The position numbers and the translations under genes were made by a program. A stretch of 64,000 nucleotides of DNA from Bifiguratus adelaidae (lineage: Eukaryota > Mucoromycota > Endogonomycetes > Endogonales), in NCBI GenBank assembly GCA_002261195.1, contig MVBO01000018.1, positions 1 to 64,000 on the forward strand. Direction: 5' to 3'. This document shows positions 50,358 to 60,177 of the stretch, in pieces (position 1 is the stretch's first letter; every line of letters starts with the position of its first letter). The notes under the pieces were generated by a model. It was not told the DNA's origin, searched no databases, and worked only from the letters and a program-made list of their open reading frames with translations.

Positions 50358-53300
50358 ATGATTAATACGGCATATCCAAGTAGTCCAAGCCTTCCAAGAC
50401 CAAGAGGGATGATGTCGCCTGGAAGTGTGAGACCCAATTCCCTTTCCTCACACATATCGACGGGGTCCGGATCCGTGGTACCCTGCTCACCGCCATTGCC
50501 CGAGTCACGACTGCCTGGATACTTTCAACCCAGTGCAAACCATCATGCCCACGCCCAGGTTAGATCCTTTCGCGACTCGTCTGTAGATGACTCTAGTGGT
50601 GCTGTGAATACTCCTCTTACCGATACCTTATCGACTTCATCTTCCAATACGTCACAAAACGAATCAAAGATATCGACGCGTTGGCCGAGAGCAGTGCGCA
50701 ATTCGGTGAGCTCCAAACCAAAGCCAATAAGGATCAAACATCATCCCGACATTGACATTAGCATGTCGCTCAATGCATCCAGTGTGCCAAGTGGTGGATT
50801 GCTCGAAGGCAATTTGATCGTACAAGTCCAGCCAGATGCCAAGGTTACCGTGAGCGGATTTGCTATTGATCTGTTTGGCGTCGAAGGTGAGGAAACGCTG
50901 TATACATGAGCTGGCGTATGCATCTGATACCGTTCCTGCAAAGAAATCACGAATTCGACGCTGAAACCCACATACGCCAAAACACCACAGACACAGATCC
51001 TTCGCTTTTTCCACATGAAGACCGACCTCCAGCCGCTGCACCTTGTCAAAGAACAGAAATACAACCACACAAACGTCGATATCAACGAGGATCAAGACGG
51101 GACCCTAGGTTACATGTCGCCTCCGTTACCGTCCTCCTCCCACCAGGGATCTGTAGACGTCATTGAGCCCGTACCAGATAAAGTGCTTTGGGTTCCGACC
51201 AAAGCAAGAAGCGTGCTGCCCTTTGCATTTTGGATACCGCCGGATGTCGGTGGGTCATACTGGTGCCGAAAGGGAGGCGTGAAATTTGAGCTTGTTGGGT
51301 ATGTGTAAGGATCAGGCTGAATGGTTGGATCATCTCATTCAAGCGTTGAAATTCTTTCTATAAAGCTCAATAGCGCTGGAGCCGGCCAAGAGATCTCCGC
51401 CATATCTACTCATCACGCGTCTCGAGACACATATTCAGCATCCCCACGGAGAATTCTTGGCCATCATGAGCCCTTTAAATGATGCGAGCGCGCCGGTGAT
51501 GGACCAAACCGAAGGTACCGTCTTCCTGGGAGGCAAAGGATTGGTCTACGGATGGGCTGGTGTGAAAAAGCAATGGTGGATGGCTGGATCAGCCATACGT
51601 GTCAAAGTCGGTGTCCGAAACAAGACACGAAAGAAGGTGAGTCTTGTATGATATCGCAGCGGAAAGATATGTGTGTTCACATGAAGATAGGTCAATGCCA
51701 TCAAGCTCAGCTTGAAAAGGCGCATCAAAACCTTTGAATTCGTTCATCCGCCCGACGAATTTGATCAAGAGATTGGTTATGTCGAGGCCACAAGCTTACC
51801 TCTCAAGAACATGACTTCCGACTCCACGATGCAAATCTCAGAGACGCAGCTTAAGAACCAAGGCTGGTGGAATGGGATTGAAAGCAACAATGAAGGTGAA
51901 GTTGAATTGGAATTGATTGTTCCGGTAAGCGAGCAATACAACGACTGAATGGCTGTTCTCATGCTGCTGTGAAATAGCCAAACGCTGTTTCAATCACCAA
52001 CCGGCATCTTCTCCAGGTCACTTACGAAATCCTCGTATCCATCAATGTTGGCTTTAGGTGAGACACTGGGAACGCACAAAAGATAGAGTAACACCCTCTC
52101 ATAGCAACTACCTCACCTTGACGCTGCCGGTGACGATTACACCTGCTTCGGTGTTTGACGTTGAATTCAGCCATCAGTCTCAGGCGTCCATTCTCGGACC
52201 GCAGTCAGAAGTCGAGAGCGTGAACTCGCCGACATCACCAGCCACAACCATATGGTCCACAGGCTCACCCTATGTCGGTCAGTTGCGGTCGCCTTGGATG
52301 CCCAGGTACCAGCCAACCCCAACTCCCAAGACAACGTGCATTCACTTGAGTGAAAGACATGTTCCAACCTCGCCTTACCACGCAAGGACAGACGATCGAA
52401 GGAGCAACGCCCGGTTTAATGACTCTGAAATCGAGCAAAGAAGACAAGCTGTCACTGCGCAGTGGATCGGCAGTTTGGAGAACTTCCATCCCGACGTGAT
52501 GCCTTCGAGTCCTCTGCGGGAATGTCTTTCGGCTCCCCCGGATTCCGATTCCTCACACTTTCCGGTATCAGCAAGTTGCTCTTGTAGTTGCAGCTCTCTC
52601 GATACGCAGAGCATTGGGCCAAGCACGAGCGTTGATGAGATGATACGACCTTCCGTTGAATACCTGCAGCCATCACCTTCCAAGGATCCATCCTTTCATT
52701 TCGATTGTCCTGAATGCATTGCTTCCCATGAGCGATTGACGTATCCAGAGGCACCGGGGATACGCACCATGGCCTCTACTGTACCTGCAGAAACCAGGGA
52801 ATGGGCATTGACGAGTCGGCGAACGAAAAGTTGGCATCCACAGGAAAAGCGCTCCATGACCTCTCCTTCTTCCACCTCTCGAAGCCATCGTACAACACGA
52901 CTTCGTCGTTCCACTGGGGTCAGCAAGGCAGCAAAGCTCAAGCGATTCGTCGCACCGCGATCCAGAGCGTCTTCAGATTCATTGTTTAGAGGCAAGAGCG
53001 CAAAATGGGTCGATGTGATGGATGATATGCAGGCCATGGCGGCAGCTATCAATGATCCTGATGTGCGCTTACATCGAGAAGCTGTCAAAATTGTGCCTAT
53101 ACTCTTTGTCATGAACAATCAAGCTCCACAATCCATGTCGGCCGTGATTCAAGACAATACGAATCATGAGCAGCAGGAGATGGATCTAGCAGAGGCCTTG
53201 GAGCAGAATGCGGCGATCGCTAGAGCCAACGCGAGAAAGAAGAGTGATTCCTCCACGGTTACGGAGGGATCAGCATCGACCGTCAATAAGCCCAATGCCA

Positions 53301-53875
53301 TTGATAACTCAGACGCCGTCATCACCACGGTCCTACGGCCAAAGCCTACCATCCAGACAAGCAATCTTGGCTCTGTCGAAGATGTAAGGGTATCCGCCTA
53401 TACCTCTGCACCTACAACCCCAAATTGCGTTGTGCGCAAGCTCAAGGGCATCGCAAGTCCGGTGGGCAAAGGGGGCAGCATACCCAATATCGAGATGGGT
53501 CCTAATGGCCGTCTACCACGCATGGATCAAGCCTTGGGTGTACAGCCAGACTTATCCAAACATTGTACAACGCCCTTCCCGTCTGCCTCGAGCATAACGA
53601 CCACCGATACAACCCAAGATGACGATTGTTCCTATTGTACCGCTGTTCCTTTTCAAGAAGACGAAAGTATTCCTGGTTACTTGGATGCGGTGGTGGAATG
53701 CGCTGAGCCTGCCAGATCACTACAATCAAGTAACGTCAAACCATTCTACTCCACCTCCACTCTTGCACAGTATGGAGCAACGACAGATAGAGATAGTGAT
53801 CATGCGTCCATTTCCGATTTTGAGGAACTCAAGACATTACATGGGAGGTTAGGTTTAATCAACAATGGGAAATAA
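50358..53875 (+). CDS. Arrestin-like (ART-type) protein with long disordered tail
   Basis: Six exons (50358-50886, 50944-51298, 51366-51636, 51691-51924, 51978-52057, 52105-53875) give 1079 aa. After a 125-residue Ser/Pro-rich lead come arrestin N-domain strands (IRIKHHPDIDISMSLNASS, LLEGNLIVQVQPDAKV, ILRFFHMKTDLQPL, ARSVLPFAFWIPPDV). The arrestin C-domain then runs from IRVKVGVRNKTRKKVNAIKL through LQVTYEILVSINVGF and NYLTLTLPVTITP. About 560 disordered residues follow, with a Cys-rich SASCSCSCSSL patch. Fungal alpha-arrestins link ubiquitin ligases to plasma-membrane transporters. I saw no PPxY motif, so the partner is uncertain. The ATG at 50358 is the first in frame. Confidence 0.82.
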
Positions 53876-53907
53876 TACAACATACCATCTATACCATGTA
53901 CAGATTT

Positions 53908-55277
53908 CTAGCCATCGTTTATCTCGATTTGTTGTTGAGGTGTGGCTTCCGCAGGTCCTGGGAGTTGAGCCACCACAAAGTGAATATTGTTGTATGCCTT
54001 GTGTTCCCCGCACTCTTCAATGATCGCACTCACATTTTTGGCATATTCCTCATCGGAAATACCGCGAGCTTTTGTCTGCCAGGGTTGTAGGGATTCGAAA
54101 AAGTGGCGGACATTATAGGCTCCAATGTCACCCATTTTGCCACCCCAGTTCCAAGGCAAGGAAGCATAGTCGGTTCGGATTGTAGCCGGATCAACATGTA
54201 CGTTATTTTTGACGAGATCAACGAGATGGGTGGCTACATAAGGATCTAAGCCGCGCTCTTTCAGACCGTTGTTGACGGCGAGGAGATATTCAGTATAGAT
54301 CGGTCCAGATGAACCTGGAGCCATGTTGATCTATGCAATGATATGTGAGAAGGGATGATGTAAACACAGCAATAAACGTACTTCAACAATCTCCATCCAA
54401 CCACTAGGCTAAAATATCAAAGAGATGAATTAACATGGGTCGTTCAGCATTCATCAGCGGACACTGACCTTCAAAACCCGCTCAATCTCCTTGAGGACAA
54501 ACTTCCAATTATCGAGGGTATAACTTGCAAGCAAAAGACGTTGAAAGACAAAATCAAAGTAGTTGTCGGGGAAGGGTAACCCTTCTGCCGCATTGCCGAT
54601 CTGAAAATGCGTGTTAGCAGGTCTAATGGCTTCGGGGAAAACGGGCGAAATATCGATGCCGTGAAAATCGGAATTCGGAAAGGCGTGTGCCATTTCCTGG
54701 GGTATAATTAGCGAACTGAGATGAGTACAGATACCATGTCCTTACCAAGGTCCACACTCCAGGTCCGCATCTGAAAAGGAAACACAATTACCGTCAGTAA
54801 TTAACTATTACAAATCAACATCGCTATCCATACCCAATATCTAGCACATTGATGCCGTTCTTAAGTTCCGTTTCGTTTGGCGTCTGATAGTTGCCATCCA
54901 ACGCCCATTTGATGAGATAATGTTGAAAGTTGAGACGGTCCACCTCCGCATCATCGTTGGGCAAAACATAAGCGACGGACGCTACATTGTGGAAGCGTCG
55001 TCCGTTATCCCAGATAAATTGAGGCTTATCCGCAGTGGGATTAGAGGTCACGGTCGATAAGGTGGAGTCCTTGGAGGACGTTCTTGATGACCGGGGAGGT
55101 TGTTCCGGTGAGGTTGATGGTAATGAAGACTGCGAGGTCAGTTTGTTACTGGTTATATTCTTCCTACTCAGTTTGCGCTGTTTTACAAGAGCTTTTGGAA
55201 TAGTGTTGCCCTAATGGTGGCGAAGCCGGCAAGGATGACTAAGGTGAAAGGTGGTGTGAGACTCTTTCTCTTACCAT
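53908..55277 (-). CDS. SAM-dependent methyltransferase, probably N-myristoylated
   Basis: Class I methyltransferase, 360 aa from six exons: 55275-55277, 54834-55210, 54746-54770, 54469-54696, 54382-54408, 53908-54330. The SAM motif VLDIGCGPGVWTL is built across a splice, followed by FHGIDISPVFPE, FQIGNAAEGLPFPDNYFDFV and WMEIVE. There is no ATG in the main frame before the conserved part. The only good solution is an ATG at 55275-55277 followed at once by a GTAAGA donor and joined to 55210, giving MGNTIPKALVKQRK, a myristoylation-type start. Exons of 25 and 27 nt are also needed. Substrate is unknown; related fungal proteins carry similar MGN starts, as I recall. Confidence 0.8.
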
Positions 55278-56210
55278 GGTTGCGCAAGGGCTGTAGCTCG
55301 TCCAACGGTGAAATACCTTGGAATGCAGAGTTTACAACGGCAAGCAAGCCAACAAGGCGTGGCAGCTGGGGACAAACCGGAGCGAGACAAACCCGTATGG
55401 GAATCAAACTTCCAACCTGATCGTCCTCGATGCTTCCATTTATGGCAATGACCAACGCACACACTGCGCGCCACCAAGCAAAGGCAAGGTGAGATGGCCT
55501 TCCTTTCTGGAGACGTGGATCGGGTGTAGGCAGAAGCTGTTACGGCTGCGTTAAAGTGGCTTTGAGCCATGTCAATGGACAGTAGACGGTACCATGGAGC
55601 GGCAAGATGCTGGCAATTCGCGTACAATTTTTCACTGTAACGCAGGGCAGCATGGAGTGCATTGTCCTACCACAATGCGAGATCGCCCCGCGAATCTCCT
55701 GTTTCAAGACAATGCTGGTGGGGTCACGTTATCGGCTAGAAGAAAGTAGCCTGCCTCGCGCAGTCTTGGCACGATTATCGGTCTCGCGGAACATCGCACT
55801 TCTACAGATTGGCGTCATTGTGTTATTGCAGTGACCAATGTGTGACCTCGCTGTGCGCGATTATTCGCGATATGCGGGGGAGCCGTAACGCGTCATCACC
55901 GAGAGTCCGGGTTGAAACATTGCGAAGATCGCGTTCTTCTAGAAGCCTTTGGTTCCACACCTTGGCTCGAACATGTCCATAAAAGGAAAGCGGAGCATGA
56001 CGTCGGCTGACCTCTGCATCTCCTCTCTCTTCCTCTCTCCCTCCTTCTTCCTGCATACACGCGTATCGATAAAAATCAAATTACTGTTGCCGTCCTTGCT
56101 TGACAATCGTTCTGGAAGTGTAAGTTATTCTGCATTTTCTACAGTGTGATATTGACATGACCTTGTAGAACACAATCCACTTTCACGTGTTCAAGGCCGC
56201 TAGTCATTGT
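55278..56210. promoter_or_regulatory. Divergent promoter region, with a probable 5'-UTR intron on the plus side
   Basis: About 930 bp. TGACGTC lies at 55997-56003, followed by a CT-rich tract. A GTAAGT donor at about 56120 and a TAG acceptor at about 56168 suggest an intron before the next ATG. The flanking frame is open, so a longer N-terminus is possible. Confidence 0.45.
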
Positions 56211-58285
56211 ATGCAAGTAGAAAGTCAAGATCATCAGTATCGGGGTCACTTGGCATCCGGCGCAGGTCCTCTGCTATCTCCAGTCATTGAAAAGCCAACA
56301 CCTGCAGTAGAATTAGGATATCCGCCCCTCGACGACGGAGAGAAGCTGAAGAATGGCCTTCCTGACGTTTGTCCAGATATAGTCGCTCGGAAGCAGGAAA
56401 GCACAGATGCGCGATCGGTTATGTCCTCTCCCGCCGCTGTCGCCGCGTCTTCCAACATCGCGGCGATTGCAGACCCCTTACCGCCGCAACCACAAGAGAA
56501 CAACTCCAGCCGACCAGCCTCGTTTTCCCAATCCAGTCCAACACTTCCTATCAAACGCCCACCCTCGAATCAAGCGAGCGCAATCTTTTCCAACCTCATT
56601 CACCGGTCAAAGGGAGGAAGAAGATCGCGCTCAGGTTCCGCGTCTTCACATCAATCGGAAAGTAATGTATCCACCAGAGCCCGATCCATGGACCTTCCGG
56701 GAGAAGCTAGACAAGCTCTAGCGCTCAAAGCATTGCAGGCACGCCTAGATGAGCATGTCACGGAGGTGCGACTGGCGGAACCTGTGGTTGTGCTGGAGGC
56801 GCCTGCCGCCGCTGATTTTCAGTATATTGACCAACATGGTAAATCACAATTCAATTGGATTGGGTATGTGAAGGCGCACATACGATATGTCATCTTCAAG
56901 GCTTCTATCGTTAGCGAGGATCCACCTGAGACCTTTTCCCTCACCAAACTTCGCTCCAACTCGCAACGACTCGGCCACCTGATCGAACCCCTCCAGAATG
57001 TCGCTATTGATCTGCATCGGATTGCCGTATGGGAGAACACGGCCGAGACATCATTGGCGCTCTTGATTTATGGCTTCCTCTGGTGGCATAATGCTCTCAT
57101 TCTCACAATGGAGTGCGGTCTCATTTTCGCACTTTTGATGCTCAAGTTCAAAGACTTCTTTGCCGATCTTCGACCAATGGCGCAAAACACGGAGCGCGAG
57201 AAGGACAGGCGAAAGAAGATGGAAAAGAATGATAGCAAGACCATGGCGGAATGGTACGACGATATACGGAATGAAGTTACCCCTCAGATTCAAAAGTCCC
57301 TCGGAGATCTTGCCGACTATCTCGAACGCTTCAAGAATTTGGCCACCTGGAAACGACCTTATCGTACCGCTGCCATGTTGGCAGGCATTATCATCATCTC
57401 ATTACTCGGACCTCACATACCAGCTCAAATGATTTACAAATGCATAGGCTTCGCACTCGGCTTCGGTTTCTTTGTTCTCACTCCACTCATGACTCGCTTT
57501 CCCCGTCATAGTGCCTTGTTTAACCCCATCGAATGGCTTCTCTGGGACATTCCCACGGATGCCGAGTATGCCATGGAAGTCATGCGCATGGACCAGTTGG
57601 AGAGACACGCCAGTCCAGCTGGATTCGTTCCTGAAACTGTGGCTCAATCCATGCAAGACTCTATGCCTGACGCATGCAGCAATGCCAATAATAACGGCAG
57701 TGGCGTCTGGGACATTTTGAAAGCACCCATGTTTGGCGGCAGCCAACCAGCATCCACCGAGAGTAGCCAAGCCAATCTCTTGGCGGATGGAAAGGTCACT
57801 ATGGAGCCAGTTCCAACACGGAGTCTGGCAATGGCCATTGAACATCTCGCACACGCCTCTAGTCATTCAAAGCCATCTATCGATGATAGTGATGATGACG
57901 ACGATAACGACAATTACCATAGTGTTTTTCCTGACGACGATGACGACGACGACAACTCGATCGATGCTAATTTGATTGCGTCGTATCGGGCCATGCACAA
58001 GAGTCTTATTGGCCGAATCTATCTTTATTCAGATCACCTCAGCTTCCGATCCTCCAGGGTACTTGGTGGACAAACCATCGTTGACCTCCCCCGGGCGAAC
58101 TCGTGGGAGTGCGCAAGATCAAGAGCATTAATCTCTTGTTTGCCCATACAAAAGGTCTGGAGGTGACACGTAAAGGTCAAGATGCCGACGAGGATGAGAA
58201 GCTGGTCTTTGACCATGTCATGAAACGTAATGAATGTTTCAACAAGTTGATTGCCTGTACGGGCAAAAAATGGCGACGCATCTAA
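56211..58285 (+). CDS. DUF3292/GRAM-like membrane protein, frame interrupted near the 3' end
   Basis: About 690 aa. After a 180-residue disordered lead comes FNWIGYVKAHIRYVIFKASI, then helical segments (SLALLIYGFLWWHNALILTM, AAMLAGIIIISLLGPHI, IYKCIGFALGFGFFVLT), an Asp-rich stretch and a GRAM-like end: GRIYLYSDHLSFRS, GQTIVDLP, VGVRKIKSINLLFAH. The ATG at 56211 was chosen; an upstream frame opens without ATG at the likely UTR splice. Between IVDLP and LVGVRK the frame changes at 58088-58095, a C5-G3 run. One added C would give LPPGELVGVRK; the literal frame stops at 58166. Sequencing error is likelier than real loss. Membrane-contact or lipid roles are inferred from the GRAM-like fold. Confidence 0.75.
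57886..57957 (+). repeat. Asp-coding GAC/GAT repeat
   Basis: Low-complexity tract coding for two poly-Asp runs separated by NDNYHSVFP within the DUF3292/GRAM-like gene. Confidence 0.7.
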
Positions 58286-58400
58286 AGTTGTACGCCGAAA
58301 AGTAGGGTGGTGTATAGTATTCAACGCACAATGCATATACAGCAGCATTTACAATCACGCAAGCAAGCATGCCAACTTGTTCAACATTGTCTACCCCTAT

Positions 58401-59420
58401 TTACACTGGAGTTCCACCGTTCACATGGATGATCTGTCCCGTAATGTACGAACTGTCGCTTGATGCCAAGAAAACATAGGAAGGAGCCACTTCCGAAGGT
58501 TGACCAGGTCGCCCCATGGGAGTTTCCTTACCAAAGACCTCCATTTGTTCTGGTTTAAAGGAAGCTGGAATCAAAGGAGTGATGATGGGACCAGGAGCAA
58601 CGCCATTTACACGAATGCCCTTGCTGGCGAGTTGAAGCGCCAGGGCACGTGTAAAAGACACAATGGCTCCCTTTGTAGCTGAGTAATCAACTAAATCGGG
58701 TTTGCCCTTAAAAGCCGTAACCGAGGTAGTGTTGATAATGACGCATCCCTTACGCATGTGCTTCAAGGCGTATTTGGCCGTGAACATCATGCCAAAGATA
58801 TTGGTCCTGAATGTTCTCTCGATCTGTTCAACTGGAATCTCGTCGAACTTCTCACACAAGTGCTGTTCAGACGCATTGTTGACGAGAATGTCCAGCTTGC
58901 CAAAGTTATTGACGTGATCATCCACGACCTTCTTGCAGTTCTCCGGAATTCCGATATCGACGGGGACCAAGTTGACTCTGCACTTGGATTGATTCTCGAT
59001 ACGCGATTTGACTTCCTCGGCATCTTTGCTTTCGCGATCGACATAGGTAATCGTCAAAGCGGAAGCACCTTCCATGGCGTACAAAGAGGCTACACTAGCG
59101 CCGATTCCCGAATCTCCACCGGTAATAATCGCCGTCTTGCCGGTCAACTTGCCCGCCGCGCGATAAGGTTCCAATGGTGTTTCTTCGCTATCGGTCTGGG
59201 CCGGAAGATGATGGACAACCGGTTTCACTTCCATAGCATGTTGAAGACCGGGCTGATTGTGTCGCTCATGCTTTCCGAGCCCACTAGCTTCCTCGATCGT
59301 ACTCGGTCCTTCATCCTTGGAACAGGTTTTGCTGCTCATGGTTCTGAGAAGTATAGGTGCAAGATGTGATGTTTTGATTGATCGAGTACAGGTTACAGCA
59401 GTGCGTGAAAGACGCAGCAT
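58401..59420 (-). CDS. Short-chain dehydrogenase/reductase with possible mitochondrial presequence
   Basis: Single exon, 339 aa, classical SDR. KTAIITGGDSGIGASVASLY is the NAD(P) motif, ILVNNASEQHLCE follows, then NTTSVTAFKG and YSATKGAIVSFTRALA hold the Ser-Tyr-Lys centre, and RVNGVAPGPIITPLIP and YITGQIIHVNGG close the fold. The layout, with HHLPAQTDSEETPLEPYRAAGKL before the Rossmann fold, resembles bacterial stress-related SDRs of the YghA/YhdF group. The first 28 residues (MLRLSRTAVTCTRSIKTSH) are basic and free of acids, like a mitochondrial signal; starting at the second Met (MSSKTCS) would give a cytosolic form. Substrate unknown. Confidence 0.9.
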   Translation of the reverse strand: MLRLSRTAVTCTRSIKTSHLAPILLRTMSSKTCSKDEGPSTIEEASGLGKHERHNQPGLQHAMEVKPVVHHLPAQTDSEETPLEPYRAAGKLTGKTAIITGGDSGIGASVASLYAMEGASALTITYVDRESKDAEEVKSRIENQSKCRVNLVPVDIGIPENCKKVVDDHVNNFGKLDILVNNASEQHLCEKFDEIPVEQIERTFRTNIFGMMFTAKYALKHMRKGCVIINTTSVTAFKGKPDLVDYSATKGAIVSFTRALALQLASKGIRVNGVAPGPIITPLIPASFKPEQMEVFGKETPMGRPGQPSEVAPSYVFLASSDSSYITGQIIHVNGGTPV

Positions 59421-59525
59421 GCACGCTGGAGTTCTCCCACTATCTTATATATCATCCAATGACGGCACTATAAATGTGATGATTGGTCGCATGGTTCAAA
59501 GAACAATGGTGACGAAACCATCAAA

Positions 59526-59963
59526 TCATTTTGAGGGCAGCATTACGCGTTGGTGACCGGCTACGAAAGTGTTATGGATAACAGGGTTTACTATTGGTCT
59601 AGACATTGAACGAGTCGCTTTACAGACGCGTACTCGTTGTTCACAATCACTACATGTATGCTCAATATTCCTGAAGACCGGGAATGAGGAACGGAGCGAG
59701 ACAAAAGCCAAGGCTGGTGAAGCCGCAGAACAAGAGGGCTTGATCGACGAGGTCCATGATTTGGTTTTGGTGAGCGAAATGCCGTTGCAGTGAGGGCAGG
59801 TAACGACGGCCGGTACGTCACGTAACGCGCCTAGTATGACAGGAGGTGGGAGGTATATGACAGGTACTGTGCCGTCCTTGCGCTGTAGGTAGCTTGGAGG
59901 ACCCTTGGTGGTTATGACAACAGTGGGATATTCATAGGCGGGAGGGATAGAGGACGAATCCAT
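59526..59963 (-). CDS. LITAF-domain protein, frame shifted in the middle
   Basis: The literal open frame gives 145 aa. Two PPxY motifs (PPAY at 7-10, PPSY at 22-25) are typical of LITAF/SIMPLE proteins, which bind WW-domain ubiquitin ligases at endosomes. TCPHCNG, the first zinc half-site, and EHTCSDCEQRV, the second, are in this frame. The membrane-inserting middle of the LITAF domain (LVDQALLFCGFTSLGFCLAP, then FLIPGLQ) is in another frame. One base seems missing near 59760-59768 (T runs) and one extra near 59665-59671, so the two cancel; the corrected joint reads GLQDIEHTC, as the family expects. Sequence error is the simplest view. The literal protein would lack a working LITAF fold. Confidence 0.75.
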   Translation of the reverse strand: MDSSSIPPAYEYPTVVITTKGPPSYLQRKDGTVPVIYLPPPVILGALRDVPAVVTCPHCNGISLTKTKSWTSSIKPSCSAASPALAFVSLRSSFPVFRNIEHTCSDCEQRVRVCKATRSMSRPIVNPVIHNTFVAGHQRVMLPSK

Positions 59964-60177
59964 GCTTTGTTTCGAGAGCGGGGTTGCCTACTGGCTCGTT
60001 CTTGGACTTTGGTCAGTGTTGACCTTGGTCTAAGAATACCTAAACGCGTTAAATATGTTTCCGCGGCGACTACTTTTATCGATTCCTTGGAAGTTATGCA
60101 ACCACTTGGTATATGGGCGCCAACGCCAAGATTTTCATCCACAAGGCTTTATTACATTGAATGTCATCCACGCGGTT

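Noticed and set aside
55183-55464. 93-codon minus-strand frame before the methyltransferase
   Set aside because: It runs through the likely first intron and 5' flank; its sequence has no similarity to methyltransferase N-termini.
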